DNA of 64,000 nucleotides, taken from Cristatella mucedo. Its lineage: Eukaryota; Bryozoa; Phylactolaemata; Cristatellidae. A program made the translations under genes and the position numbers. Every line of letters begins with the position of its first letter. Within the stretch, counting starts at the first letter, position 1. Positions 12,276 through 24,333 of this stretch are shown piece after piece. The stretch lies in assembly GCA_009760855.2 (NCBI GenBank), contig WPIO01000084.1, forward strand, positions 1,515,001 through 1,579,000, read 5' to 3'. The notes under the pieces are model-generated. The model was not told the DNA's origin, ran no database searches, and was given only the letters and a program-made list of their open reading frames with translations.

Positions 12276-13960
12276 TTTAGCATGCGTAGAGGAACAACCT
12301 CCGACGGGCGCGCTCTTATCGCGCGCGCCGACGGCTCGCGCGATGCAGTGTCTCATGCGGCGCGCGTTCGCTTTCGTCGAGCGCAAAGTCGTCCTGAACG
12401 AAGCGCAGTAAACGGTACGCGTACGCTCTCCGCTGCGCGGGGGGGGGGGGGGGAGTGGCCGACTGCACGGGCAGATAATCTCACCAAATCCTGCCCGGAA
12501 GCCAGATTGTATTCTCAAAATCCTGCACGAGAGTACGAGAGTTGCTCGACGGGATGGCTAGCGTAGAGAGCCCGGGGCGATGGGTGCGGCAAGCCGCGGA
12601 CCGCGTCGTCGAAGGCGGTGGGCGGGCCCAGCAAGTGCTGCGTCAGAGTCATCGACGCCGTAATTCGAGGGCGCGTGCGGATTGGAGCAGGCCAAGTGCT
12701 GGGGGCGCGAGGGGGGCGTGGTGCGAGCTAAAGCGTAGCGCAGCAATGCGCTACGAGGACAGGACACAACGTTACCGCCGAGAACTCTCACGAGTTTGTT
12801 TAGGCGGACAGCTACAGCATTAGTTATTATTAGCGGCGGACAGCGACAGCATTAGCCGTTTCTGCTCGGTGCACGTCGGATTAGGTAGCGCGCCCCGACG
12901 TCGGCGTCCAATTCGGTCGGCGTCTGCGGGCGCTAATCCCGTCGCTCAATCACTCGGCCGCCGGCGCACACCTAAAGATCGCTCCGACTGCTGCCGGCCA
13001 TCCATTCCATTCGAGGAAGGGTGGACACACGCGCCGCCGTAATCCTGCCGCCACGCCTTATTAGCCGCCTCAGACCGCGCCACGGGTGCGCAGCCGCCGA
13101 TCCTAGTCAGCGACGTCGCCGCGCCCCCGCCGCCGCATGTGTCCACCTCCGGCTGACCGCGCGCTGCGGCCGTCTGCGCGGCCCGACCGCCGGCGGGAGG
13201 CCGGCGCGGCGATCGCCCTGTCGTCTCGCCGCGCCGACTCCGCGCGGCGTGTGTTCGTCCTTGACCGCGTCGGGTCGACTCGGTACGAAGTACCGCTGCT
13301 TCGCTCGGCTGTAGACATTTGTATTGCTTCCATTGATTTCAAAATACAGATTGAGCGGAGGCCGTCTGCCGTGGGACTGAACGCCAAAAAGAACGTCGCC
13401 ACGAGCGAGGAACGACCCGTCCACGGCCAGCCCCACCCCACCCCGCGGCTCGTCCCCAAGCTGTCGCTGAGGCTCGCGGCTCGACAGGTCTTTGCCGAAA
13501 TTCGAACGTGGCTCACTCTAAGTCGACTAGATCAGTGCGCCTCTCCAGCGAAGCGGGCCGGCAGTCTCTGGCGCACGCGCGCGATCGCTCGACGGTCGGG
13601 CGGATGCTACAAATTACGTAGCTCGCTGACCTGGTCCTGTGCCTGCTAGATTATTGCAATGCCATTTTGGCTGGGCCAATGAAAAAAGCCACCGGGCCAA
13701 AATTCAAAAGCCACTACTTTGGCCGCTAAGGATGTGCGATAGTCGGGCAGCAGGAGAGTAAATGTTGCGTGCGAAGTGCGGCTCAGCGAGACTGCCTTTC
13801 CCTCCCGCTTCCGTGCCATTGAATATCCGGGTATCGCGGCGGCGTTCCCGGATCATCGACGCAGAGCTCCGACCAGCCGCGGCCCTCACAGTCCGGCTTA
13901 AACTACTCGGCGTGAGTTCGAGCCGCGATCGTTAATTTAGCCACGCGTTGCTCAACCCGC
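12276..13960. other. CpG-rich intergenic region, no gene identified
   Basis: High GC with many overlapping open frames on both strands, as expected from a low stop-codon frequency. A G15 homopolymer lies at 12439-12453. I found no conserved domain and no convincing set of splice-bounded exons. An unrecognised promoter or first exon could be here. Confidence 0.4.
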
Positions 13961-14008
13961 GGGCTGCGTAGCTAGCGTGCGCCCGCGCGCGCGCTAGCTA
14001 CGCAGCCC
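13961..14008. repeat. 17-bp perfect inverted repeat (hairpin)
   Basis: Arms 13961-13977 and 13992-14008 are exact reverse complements separated by 14 nt of alternating GC. Confidence 0.9.
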
Positions 14009-14279
14009 TGCGGCGGTCGTTCGCTCGCGAGCGCACGAGGAGGACGAAGATAGCTCGAGAAAACATACGAAGATAGTCTGATTGCAGGTGTGAAGCCGCT
14101 GGCCGCCGCACGCTGGCGGCAGCGAGGTGCTGCATTCAGGCCGGCTGGACGCCCGCGCGCCGGTGCCCGACGTTGGCGAGTCAAGCGCCGTGCGGGCAAG
14201 TCGTGCGAGGCCCGTCCCTGCTGCTGACGCGGAGCATTTCCGGTGCGTACAGACCGTTCAGAGAGGCTCCGTCCGACGA

Positions 14280-14432
14280 TAAATATAAATATAATTCATT
14301 TGTATAGCGCCCTAGAAGAACGTAATCTCTATTCAGGTGCTTAACACATGCCGCTCGAGCACATGACCGGCTATCGATTGCATTCACCTTGACCTTGGTC
14401 GGGGCGAGCGCCTTAGCCACTGGGCCAAATGG
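14280..14432 (-). mobile_element. SINE-A copy, diverged
   Basis: On the minus strand, CTTGGTCGGGGCGAGCGCC (head complement) and the tail with ACCTGAATAGAGATTACG and GGGCGCTATACAAATGAATT are recognisable. The B-box region is damaged by an insertion. Confidence 0.7.
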
Positions 14433-14439
14433 CTGGCGT

Positions 14440-15330
14440 TCGCCCTTCAGGCTTGGGCTCCAGAGTCCAGACACGGATTACTTTCAGACGCAACAGAAGA
14501 TATGCTGACCATTTTAAGGGTTAGAATTTTCAATATCTGAGTGACACAGGTTTGACCATAGCTGATAAGTTACTTTGTTCTCATTCAATTTGAGAAACTT
14601 TGCTGTCATCGAAGTACAGATATCAGTAATACCGGTACATTCCGTAAGGGAGTTTACAGAGTTTGACGTGCTGAAAGGCCGAAAAGGATCACAGCGCAGT
14701 TACAGCAGTGTGTGTTATCTGCATAAAACGAAAGCCCAGATTGCGCCGTACGACTGCATTGGCCAGAGAGAGAGACAGACAGAGTATACATTGCGAGCGA
14801 ACAGAAGTGGCCGTTGCAGGAGGCGCGCAGCTCAGCTCCGAAGCGTAGTGCGTCCACGCAGTTCTAAGAAGCCCGCGCGGACGGGCAGCGCATGCTCTTT
14901 GCGACGCGAGCGGACAGCTATCCCTCATTACTTCAATGGAGGCTCTCGATAAAGCAGGCCGAAGTTCGCGCAGCGAGCGGCTCGCTGTCTTGCAGCGCGA
15001 GCGGCTACTAGGCAACGAGAGTCGCCAACGCAACAGCAGCCTTATTGGGCTCGCGACGCTCCGGCGTCGCGTGCTGCCGTCCCGACGAACCTGCTTGCCG
15101 CGGCGAGGTCGCTTCGCTCTCCCGTCCGACTGATTGAGCGATGCCGCCGGCGCTCTAGCTGTAGGAAGCCATCGCGCGCGCGCGCTGAGGCTGGCGGCGT
15201 GCGTAGGCTGTCGTATATGGGCGTCGTCGCGGCCACCTGACGGCCATTGCTCGCGAAGCTCCGTGTGACACGAACTCTCGGATCCCAGAGAACTGAGGGC
15301 GCCGCTTCTGCGAGCGACTGCACGAGGGAG
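14440..15330. other. Intergenic, no gene seen
   Basis: Mixed composition becoming CpG-rich after 14800. Short frames only, with no recognisable domain. Confidence 0.35.
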
Positions 15331-15337
15331 CTCTCTC

Positions 15338-15408
<71 letters not shown>

Positions 15409-15579
15409 CTGTCAGTCTGTTTCTCTGTCACCCTGTCTGTCTGTCTGTTTGTCTCTCTGCCTGTCTCTGTCTCTCTCTATATCTTTCTGTCTCTCTGTCT
15501 CTGTCTGCCTCTGTCTATCTCCCTCTCTGTGACTGTCGCTATCAGTCCGCCAGTCTGTCTCTGTCCGTCGGTCTGCCTG

Positions 15580-15652
<73 letters not shown>
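15331..15652. repeat. Compound CT / CTGT / TGTC microsatellite
   Basis: Pure CT runs at 15331-15406 and 15581-15652 flank an impure pyrimidine-rich block of CTGT and CTCTGT units. Confidence 0.93.
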
Positions 15653-15655
<3 letters not shown>

Positions 15656-15730
15656 CCTGCGGTTATAAGCGAACAGTAGTGGGATGTGGCGTCTGCACTA
15701 AATTGCCACCCACAAAACGCGGCACTCATG

Positions 15731-15757
15731 GCTACCGCCGCCACCGGCGGCGGTAGC
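15731..15757. repeat. 12-bp hairpin with ACC loop
   Basis: GCTACCGCCGCC at 15731-15742 pairs with 15746-15757. Confidence 0.85.
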
Positions 15758-15975
15758 GTAGCGGAGCAGCAATAAAGGGCGCCCGCACCGTACTAGATAT
15801 CCGTGTGCGCGTTGTTAATGTAGGTCCGTCTGTTTTACAGCCGCAGAGAGACATGAGTATACAGCCCCAGCCGTAGCTTACAGCTCTCCGACTCGAAGTC
15901 CAGAGTACAGCTGACTGACTATTGCATGAGTGAAGCGGCGTCTACAGACAGTCCGTCGTGCTTCGAGCGGCGGCG

Positions 15976-16030
15976 ATAGCAGCAAGGCTCTTCTGCCGCT
16001 ATAAAGCGAGGCTGTTAAATCAGCTAATGT
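15976..16030 (+). mobile_element. SINE-B tail fragment
   Basis: AAGGCTCTTCTGCCGCTATA followed by GAGGCTGTTAAATCAGCTAA matches the 3' end of the SINE-B family. The tRNA-like head is missing. Confidence 0.65.
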
Positions 16031-16469
16031 TCTTTCTGTCCTCTAGTCTTTGGTGCATACGTCGCCAAAACTGGGGGATCCCAAGACTTATTGACAGCCG
16101 AACGAGGACTGACAAGTCGAGCATGGCTGGCTCAGCTTATTACATTAGAATTCACCAGAAGGTTCATCGCGGAGGGCCTATTCCTACCTACTTAACAGAA
16201 GCAATTTTATCACAACCACTCGGGGGGTGGAGCTAGTAGAAAGTCAGACTGAAGGCAGGCTGACCGTGCAAACTAGCTACAAGGATATAGATCGAAGGAG
16301 GGAAGACGCACAACGAACCCCTAATCGCGGCACCTCTAGGCTTTTTTGTAGTCGCGGCAGTAGGCTTTTTATGCCGCCCTGCCATAGGTTATGACGTAAC
16401 CGGCTTCTAATATAATTCCTATTCATTTTAATTCAGGAACAGCAAATAATGTATAGGCAGTAATAATAT
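16031..16469. other. Intergenic, no gene seen
   Basis: No coding exon or repeat family recognised. Confidence 0.3.
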
Positions 16470-17113
16470 AAATAATAATAATAATAATAATAATGCACTT
16501 GATAAAGCGCCCTCAGAGAACTCAATCTCTTTCTAGGCGCTTTACATTTGCTGCAAAGGGAAATGCAATTGAATGGTAAGTAAAATCATGCTTGAAAAAC
16601 AACCAAAATGAATAACATGGTTAGGGGTGACATGCACAGTGTCAGCATGCAAATGTGGTTAGTGGCAGCATGCACAGTGTCAGCACGCATAAGCATGTGA
16701 AGGACGAATCACAGGGACCCACTAAATGCTGTCCTAAGTAGGTGTGTTTTTAAGTTCCTTTTAAATGTGGTCAGGTCAGGGGATGTTCTGACGCAGGTCG
16801 GGAGAGAGTTCCAGGCTTTGGGAGTATACGAACTAAATGCACGGTCTCCAAAGGATTTAAGGTTTGTACGAGGTATTTCTAGACTGTTGGATTCCGAAAA
16901 GCGGGTGGTACGATGCTTGGCCTGATGGGGTAGTATGTCTGAGAGATAGACTGGAGCCATAGAATGAAGGGACCTAAAAGTGAGCGACAAAACCTTGAAG
17001 TCAATCCGTTGCTTGACTGGTAGCCAGAGCAGGTCGGCGAGAAGTGGAGTAATGTGGCAACTGCGACGCTCACGACGGACAAGCCTAGCTGCAGAGTTTT
17101 GCACCAGCTGCAA
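16470..17113 (-). mobile_element. LINE family 1, RT C-terminus, 3' UTR and ATT tail
   Basis: The minus strand encodes a 134-residue open segment with RLVRRERRSCHITPLLADL, WLPVKQRIDFKVLSLTFRSL and SFGDRAFSSYTPKAWNSLPT, the end of an L2/CR1-like ORF2. A 3' UTR follows, ending in a GCGCC/GGCGC stem region and an ATT microsatellite. It is one of the best-preserved 3' copies, with no stop in the segment. Confidence 0.88.
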
Positions 17114-17374
17114 TCAATGAACAAAAAAGTCTGGATCGGACTCTCTTAAATTTACTTTTATTCTTCTTTGATGTTCACTAGAATTGCCCAGTAATCAGCC
17201 TGTTTGAAGCTCTCGGAAACTGGCGCTGAGTCAGCTAAACCAAGCGTGCTAGTAGTGCACTCATTCATATTTACACGACGATCCGAGTTGCACGTATGCA
17301 CGTTGTCAATGGAATGGAATGTGGTCTTTTGGAACCGCCGTCCGAACTAGCACGCTTATCACCTTTATACCGAA

Positions 17375-17515
17375 CATCAGGCCAAGCATCGTACGACCCG
17401 CTTTTCGGAATCCAACAGTCTAGAAATACCTCGTACAAACCTCAAATCCTTTGGAGACGGTGCATCATTTAGTTCGTATGCTCCCAAAGCCTGGAACTCC
17501 CTCCCGACCGACTGT
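17375..17515 (+). mobile_element. LINE family 1 fragment, opposite orientation
   Basis: GCCAAGCATCGTACGACCCG, the SFGDG block and the CTGGAACTCCCTCCCGACC block match the family 1 ORF2 end. The fragment is inverted relative to the copy at 16470-17113. Confidence 0.75.
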
Positions 17516-18493
17516 TAGTATCTTCAACTCTTTGCGGAAATTGGTGACGATTCGGAGGGACGTCGAAAAAGCTTGCACGAATGACATGCACAAAAGTGGG
17601 TGCCGGCATCGACCTCGCGTGACCTCCGAGCAGCAGCCGCTATTGGCTGCTCTACGAAGCCGGCGCGATTGTCAACAGCTTCCATCAGCCTATAGGAGCG
17701 CCGCGATTGTGCGCCGCGCTCTAGCCGAGCGGGCGCAACGCAGCGCTCGCGACGGCTATGCTGGCGCATGCAGCCGACATCCGCCGCCGCCGGCGTCGGA
17801 CGAGCGGGAGCGCCGCGGCGGAGAGGCCGTGAGCGCGGCGCGGCGTCGTTTCCCTTCTACGCAGCAACCGTACAGCTGCAGCAGATCTCCGCTGCTGCAC
17901 GCTGCAGCTGTTACGTCGTCCCGCAAAGAGGCAAAGAGGGAATTGATGCTCGCTGGCGCCATCCGTAGCTGGCGCAGCGCACGGTCGGGCGGGCGGGCGG
18001 GCGGGCTGGGCACACGTTGCGGCGTACCGGACGCTCCCAGTCCGGGCGTTCCCACGCGGTCGCGTAGCCGACAGTTCGCACAATGAGCTCCCAGACGACG
18101 CCGCTTCCTCGGCGGAGCACGCCGCCCGGCCAGACAAAGGCCGACCGGTTCATTCAAAAAAAGCCCGGCAATACGTCGGCGGCGGTGGCGGTGGGCGTGT
18201 GCACGTGATTCGCACGTGGTGCCACTGTTTTGGGGCGTGGTTTTGGGGCGGTGCTCGGCCGACCCTTAGAAGGGCAACTCATCATCTATCCGTAGCTAGT
18301 AGGCTAGGAGGCGAGCACTTGGCAGAAACCTCACTCAGCGCGTTTGCAATAAAAAAAAAAAGGAATTGCCAATCAATCGGATCGGGGCGCACCACCGAAT
18401 GTCGGGCTACGCACCACTTTCCCGGAACGCGGACGCCGGCGGGCGCGCATGCAGGGTTCCTCCGCCCTCTCCGGAGATGCCGTATCGCGCGGC

Positions 18494-18539
18494 ACATCCG
18501 GCGTGGTATTGCATCATGTAGCTTGACCGTCCTATATAT
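18494..18539 (+). promoter_or_regulatory. ChaC copy 2 promoter: ETS-like site, AARE, TATA box
   Basis: ACATCCGG at 18494-18501, ATTGCATCAT at 18508-18517 and TATATAT at 18533-18539. Spacing from the ETS core to the AARE is 14 bp, against 13 bp in copy 1. AARE-to-TATA spacing is 25 bp here and 45 bp there. The flanks have diverged, so the elements look individually conserved. Confidence 0.65.
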
Positions 18540-18646
18540 GCGGCGGCCGGCTCTTTAGGTCGGTCGAGTATCGGATCGAAGCCGCGCGTCGTCGTCGTGG
18601 CAGTGCTGGTTGGAGTGCCGCCGAGGAAAAAGCCGCCGCCGAAACC

Positions 18647-20160
18647 ATGTTCATCTTCGGATACGGGTCGCTCATTTGGAATCCGGGCTTTGCATTTGAG
18701 TCCAAGGTGGCCGGACACGTGCGCGGCTATTCGCGTCGCTTCTGGCAGGGCAGCGAGGAGCACCGCGGCGTGCCCGGCAAGGTGAGCGCTCGCGCGAGCG
18801 GACGCCCGCAGCCGGGCAGTGCACTGCGGCGCGACCGCGGCGCGACCGCGGCGCGGCGTGACGGCGGAGTGACCTCACCCGGTTTTTCGCGACCTGCGCT
18901 CGCACGCACTGCCTTGGAATTGGCGGGGATCGTCTCGCCAGCTCGGTAGCGCCGGCGCCGGCCGCGGCGGCGGCCAGTTTCGAAAGCGTCGGTCGCCGCT
19001 GCAACTTGGGGAGGGGGATAGGTGCTTGGCACTGGGCCAGCTGTAGCGTCGGCGGGGTGTGCGTGCGTAGCCAACCGTTTGGAGGTGTGCGCGTGCGCGA
19101 CGACTGACTCTGCGGCGGCGGCGGCGGCCCAGCGGCCGGAACGCCTCGAAGCGTCCCGCTCTCGCGATCGATGTTTGAGTTAGATTGTTAGAGCCTCACG
19201 CCTTATTCTCTTGCATTGCCTATTTTTGTAGCCCGGCAGAGTGGCCGTGGTGATTCCGTCGGACGACTCGCTGGTGAGCGAGCGCTCGCACGCGCCCTCC
19301 CCCCCCCCCCCCCCCCCGCTGCATCCGGCGCACCCTTCGCGTTCGCCGCGGGCGCCGGTCGCCGCCGCCGCCGCCAAGTCTGTTCGGCGGCAGCCGGCGG
19401 ACGGGCGAATGACTGATGTCACGCGCGCGCGTCCGGTTCGTCGTACAGGAAGAAGTCTGGGGTGTAGCGTTCGAGGTGGCGGAGGCGAATCTGTCCGAGG
19501 CCATGTCGTGCTTGCGAGTGAGAGAAAAAGGATACGACTTCGTGGTGACGGCGTTCTATCCGCACGGCGAAGGAAATTGCAAGCCGCACGACGTCGGCAT
19601 CTTCGTCGCCATGGAGCGCGACCCGTCCTTCATCGGCCCAGCGCCCGTTCAGGAAATAGCTCGGACCATATACTTCTCCAAGGTGCGCGCATTCTTGGGT
19701 GTCGACGGCAATGCGCGCGCTCTCAGATCGATAGAGAAAGTATTTCAAATAGCGAGCGGTCGTCTGCTCTCCCCCACCCACAGCATCGCCCTTTGCGAGC
19801 AGCGGTGGCCTGTCGCCCGACGCGCCGTAACGGTTCGCCGCGCGGTCTGCCCCGCACCGCTCGGTCCCATAGCGGCGCGCCGCCATCTCCGCGCCGCCGC
19901 CGCGAACGTCCGCGAGGAATAATTCCGCGGCGAGCTGCTTTGTCGGTTGAACGACATCTTATTCTGGTAAATTCTAGGGAAAGAGCGGCACCAACCTGGA
20001 GTATTTCATGAAACTGGTGGAAGCACTAGAACAAATGCTACCGAGTCACATCGTGGCAGCGGACCGTCACCTCGCCGAGCTGAAGACGGAGATTGAACGA
20101 CTTGCGCAACAGCATGCTGCTAGCGCCAGCGCGTTCCTGGCTGCTCGAGCAGAGGGCTGA
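18647..20160 (+). CDS. ChaC-family gamma-glutamylcyclotransferase, copy 2 (four exons)
   Basis: Paralogue of the gene at 8799 in the same orientation. Exons are 18647-18781, 19232-19273, 19449-19682 and 19978-20160, all GT-AG and phase 0 (introns 450, 175 and 295 nt). The first three exons have exactly the same lengths as in copy 1; the last is one codon shorter. The 197-aa product keeps YGSL at residues 6-9, VREKGY with catalytic Glu85, GPAP, EIARTIY and [12 protein letters not shown]. The start context AAACCATG is good. Exon 3 has diverged strongly in protein and DNA while the end of exon 1 is almost identical. Predicted role is cytosolic glutathione degradation, as for copy 1. Divergence in the middle suggests some difference in kinetics or regulation. 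Confidence 0.92.
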
Positions 20161-20769
20161 CAGAGGTGATATGGCGGCGTTGCTACGTGAGGAGCGATGC
20201 TCACCCAGAGCATGGAGCGGTCGGCTTGTGCTGCTACCCAGCAACACGGACAGCCTCAGACAGCGGCCTCGGCAGTGGCCGAGTCGGGGCTCTGCTTCAG
20301 CCCTTCAAATGAGCGCCCGCGCGCGAGCGCGAGAGAGTGGTGCGTGCGCGCTAGTGACTCGTTCAAATCGCAAAAAGCACGCACTGTCGCCTTAATTGAA
20401 AAGACGTTCCCCCAAGAAGGGTCCGCCGTCTGCCCTACCTTAATCCAAGGCCGAGCACGACCGTAATAGCAGGCGAGCGAGCGTTGGAGCCGGAAGAAGG
20501 GAAACGATCACGTAAGCGCAGACAGACAAGCGCAGAGCACGTGTGCGTATCTGCTTTGCACGGCATCGCCACCGCCGTCGCTGACTGGTCCCGGACTACT
20601 TTCTACCTCTCGAGTTCGGCGGAGGCTGCAGCAGGTCTCGTCGCTGCCGTTCGCGGCAGCATGCGGCGCGCGGTGCCAAGGCGCGCAGTCAGCTCAAGCG
20701 ACGGAGAATCGGCGTCGCCCTGAAAGAATTCAACATTATGTTCCTCGTCTTTGCGTCAGTGTTGAGTTT

Positions 20770-20785
20770 ATTAAACTTCATTAAA
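20770..20785 (+). terminator. Possible polyadenylation signals of ChaC copy 2
   Basis: Two ATTAAA hexamers (20770 and 20780) lie about 610 nt after the stop, in an AT-rich patch just outside the CpG island. Assignment is by position only. Confidence 0.3.
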
Positions 20786-20970
20786 AACATACATGACCAA
20801 ATTCTATTTTTCGCCACCTTTGCCAAACGAAAGAAAACTCAAAAGCACTGCGGCGGCGTGAGTCGTTGTTCTCGAGTCGTTGTCATCGCGCCTCGCTGTC
20901 GCTTCGCATGTGCACTGCACAGACCGGTGCCGTGCGGTTTCCTGGCAGCTGTGCTTACTCGGAGACACAG

Positions 20971-21123
20971 GCAAAGAAGGAAATGAGCGAAGACGCGATT
21001 GCTTGCGTGCAGCAGGCCGTCTCCTCGCGAAGCACCCTGGTCGCTCTGTCGGAGAGAGCGATGCGCTCTGCTGCACTCGCCACACTCGCGAACCTGCACA
21101 AGCCTCGCTTGCAAACGATATAA
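20971..21123 (+). CDS. Candidate terminal exon, unknown product
   Basis: After an acceptor at 20970 (GGAGACACAG) a 50-codon frame runs to TAA. It contains AKKEMSEDAIACVQQAV and SERAMRSAALATLANL. No family recognised and no upstream exon linked. It may be chance in GC-rich DNA. Confidence 0.2.
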   Translation, partial: AKKEMSEDAIACVQQAVSSRSTLVALSERAMRSAALATLANLHKPRLQTI

Positions 21124-21504
21124 GCTCATACAGACACAATTGCATTTAGCGTCGGAATCTTGAATATAAAAAACAACCGAAGGCTGTCTGCCATGTCACT
21201 GGGTGCGCAGAAAGTTTCGCTGAAGAGCGGCGGAAGATCTCGAAGCCTCTGATTTTTATTTGGTCTGGTGCTTTATCAATTGAGCTGCGGAGGGAACAGT
21301 TCCACTGCATTCAACGTAGGGCTTGAAGCCTTGGCTTCAAGTTTCGTTGTTACGTACGTAAATACTGAAAGCAACAGCAAGTCATTTCGGTTGCACCATT
21401 TGAGAGTTACATGTCAATTGGTTAGTGATAACTTTTACATAATTTCAGCCTGCATAACCACACAGCGGAAATTTTTACTTTCATAAAGGAAATTTTGAGA
21501 AAAA

Positions 21505-21680
21505 ACAGGTGGGGCTTCAGCTTCTGTTTAAATGTCATCAGGTCAGCCGATGTAATTTAGTGTAATGTATCTCAGTCTGTAACTCCACAAAGCCATAAAG
21601 ACTAACTGGTAGGTAGGGCGGAGCAAGAGAATGAACGGACTTGCAACTGAGTGACAGAACCTTAAAGTTGACACCATCCT
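21505..21680 (-). mobile_element. LINE family 1 RT C-terminal remnant
   Basis: The minus strand reads RLPIKDGVNFKVLSLSC and SVHSLAPPYLP. This is a decayed copy of the block seen at 61.1 kb. Confidence 0.6.
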
Positions 21681-21769
21681 TGATGGGAAGCCTATAAAAG
21701 TGATGGGAAGTAGGGGTCATCCTCTCCCAGCGACACGCTTTATTCGATTTTTCCGATCTCAATCTGATT

Positions 21770-21955
21770 CTGTCTTCCAGAAATCATCCCGTTTTTACTT
21801 GGTGACTTCAAAATTCATTTCGATAACCTAGCTGATTCCTACGTGTTGAATTTCGTACATAGGATTATTCATTTCCACTTGCGACTTATTGTGTATGGTC
21901 CCACACATAACAAAGACCAAGTTCTTGATCAAATATTCTCCCACGATTGGCTATT
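21770..21955 (+). mobile_element. LINE endonuclease-domain remnant
   Basis: The frame IPFLLGDFKIHFDNLADSY followed by YGPTHNKDQVLDQIFSHDW matches the GDFN motif and following strand of an APE-type endonuclease of LINEs. The Asn of GDFN is replaced by Lys, so it is inactive. Confidence 0.65.
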
Positions 21956-21959
21956 GGTA

Positions 21960-22050
21960 ATAATGATAATACGACAGTTGCACAGCGCCATAAGAAAACT
22001 AAGCCTCTCTCTAGGCAATTTACAAGTGCTGGAAAGGAGGCATGTCCATT
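21960..22050 (-). mobile_element. LINE family 1 3' tail
   Basis: Complement of the GCGCC/GGCGC tail (CAGCGCCATAAGAAAACTAAG) next to the endonuclease remnant. Confidence 0.5.
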
Positions 22051-22090
22051 TGCTAGTGATAGCACTCACAAGGTAAAAAAAATACAAACT

Positions 22091-22238
22091 GATTTAACAG
22101 CTTCTCTTTGTATAGCGGCAGAAGATCCTTTAAAGGCTATCGCTACCGCTTGCAATGGGAATGAAGGATCGCCCACCACAGGATTCAAACCCACTACCTT
22201 GGGACCGAGGTCGTGAGGAGCAACCACTTTACCTAGTG
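22091..22238 (-). mobile_element. SINE-B copy
   Basis: On the minus strand, the head AGGTAAAGTGGTTGCTCC with B box GGGTTTGAATCC is followed by TTGCAAGCGGTAGCGATAGC and the tail ending in GAAGCTGTTAAATCAG. Confidence 0.75.
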
Positions 22239-22661
22239 TGCCGTCACTGCTCACAAGCACACAGATGCACACGTAAGCAACCAAATGCACATCTAGGAGA
22301 AGCAGAATTCTGGTGTACTGTATGGATGGGCGTACATGTTTCTTTGCAATTGAACGCTAATATTGTAACTGCATTTTATTGAGTCGCTCAACAATGTTTA
22401 CCCGACGTTGGGGTTCCATCGCCCTCCCAAAATGCGGTGTCGTGCCAAGAGATGACTCGGTCATTTCTGTCACTTCGCAGACTTTTCGAGACAGACCGGT
22501 GGTGGGTCTGCAGATTGTTACAGCCTTCGGTGTAGTTTCCACCAGCTCTGCATTAGGCTAGGCACGCGTCGAGACACATTTCGTGCACCCGCGCTCCAAG
22601 ACTCAAGACGAATTTTGAATGCCTATGACAAACGGCAGCGCTAGGCTGCCGATCTCCATAG

Positions 22662-23155
22662 TTGCTGCACAAAGTCGCTGGCGAAGGCCAAAGATTCGTA
22701 TTCCCCAACCTAGCAATCGGCTGCCTTCACGAGGGTCGCATCTCGGTCGCCGAGCAACGACGAGGTCGGGTCGCAGCGGAGCAGCAGCAGGAGGCTCGGC
22801 TGGCGCGATTGGCTCACCGACAAGGTGAAAGCTTAGCTCGGGATTAATGTTTGCAATTTAAAACGCCGGCCGTGCAACCCAGCAAAAAGGCAAAGCGCGG
22901 ATTTCAAATATTCAACAGCATTCGAGAATCGCTGCCGCATGTCCGCAGCAAGGCAGGCCGCAGCTGAAAGTTGGTGAGGAAAGAGACTGCTGTGCAGCAC
23001 CGATCTCAAAACCGGTTGTCGGTGTTTTATTTACGCGTGAATATTGTAGCTGTAGGCAAATGCATGAAGATGGCTCAAAAGAACAATGGGCGTACAGAGA
23101 GGGGACAACTTCAAAACATCAAGAAGCAAGACATTCAAGAGAAATCAGCGACTGA
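22662..23155 (+). CDS. Candidate three-exon gene end, unknown coiled-coil-like protein
   Basis: Three segments with compatible phases: 22662-22824 (acceptor CTCCATAG, donor CAAG/GTGAAA), 22919-22973 (acceptor TTCAACAG, donor GTTG/GTGAGG) and 23050-23155 (acceptor AATATTGTAG, ends at TGA). They join as 0 to 1, 1 to 2, 2 to stop. The 106-residue product is charged and Ala/Gln/Arg-rich (ISVAEQRRGRVAAEQQQEAR, then FENRCRMSAARQAAAES), consistent with a helix. I recognise no family. Upstream exons were not identified. Phase agreement is the main support. Confidence 0.35.
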
Positions 23156-23355
23156 ACAACTTCATGCTTTTTAAGACTCCTTTTAACTTTCAAACTCAAA
23201 GGAGCTCTTCTGATTGAACATTGATCGCACCTGATTGGTCATAATTTGCTCATTTGATGGCTATAAATCATTCGTTCTTGATTCGCCGATGCCTACAACT
23301 TCATTCAATCGACGCCGAAGCCGAGAAATCTGACCGTCCGCTCTAACCCTTATAG

Positions 23356-23526
23356 ACGCAGGCTTTTCGATCTACTGTCATGTGATCTCCCAAACAGTCC
23401 GCTTGAAATGCTAATCGCCAGCAAGCAATTTTTAAAGGCTTCTTACCTTGGCTCGACCTTGCTTAGGCCGACCGATCTTAGCAAGACTGAAAAGGGTGAC
23501 AGATTCCTGCTGAGAAATGCCGTTCG
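23356..23526 (+). CDS. Candidate internal exon, unknown product
   Basis: Strong acceptor (CCGCTCTAACCCTTATAG) and possible donor (TTCG/GTAAAT) enclose a 56-codon frame with FDLLSCDLPNSPLEMLIASK and FLKASYLGSTLLRPTDLSK. It does not join in phase without a stop to the exon at 22919-22973. Function unknown. Confidence 0.25.
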
Positions 23527-23938
23527 GTAAATAGAGGGAGAGGACTGCAGCACCGTGCCCGCATTGGTGTCGTTCATACTAGCCGTTTCCGGCAGGGCAC
23601 CTCTCAGCCCTCAGGGCTGAGGCCCGCTTCGGCGTTGGCCGGCTGGGCATTGTCTTTGAGTTGGCTGGCAACGCCCGACCAGCTTAACTATCTCCATTCG
23701 GTGGAGCAGATCCACCCGATTACCGCTTATCTGCATTTTGTATCCTATCACCTTGGTCACCATTGCGAATAAGCTGTGTGGGACTGATTGCAAGTAGCCT
23801 CCACGTGGGTGGTGGCTGGAGGAGGGTCGCGGAAAAAGCTCTCCTCTGGTTATTAGCTCAGCCTAATGCTAACATAGGATGACTTCAAGGGGGAGCGGAA
23901 GATTGCATGCGGTGCGTATGTCAATGTTAACGTGGAAG

Positions 23939-24333
<395 letters not shown>

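Larger units (their letters stand above)
17600..20400. other. CpG-rich island around the second ChaC gene
   Basis: Second strongly CpG-rich block, covering promoter, exons and 3' flank of the gene at 18647-20160. A C19 homopolymer lies in intron 2 (19299-19317). Confidence 0.65.
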
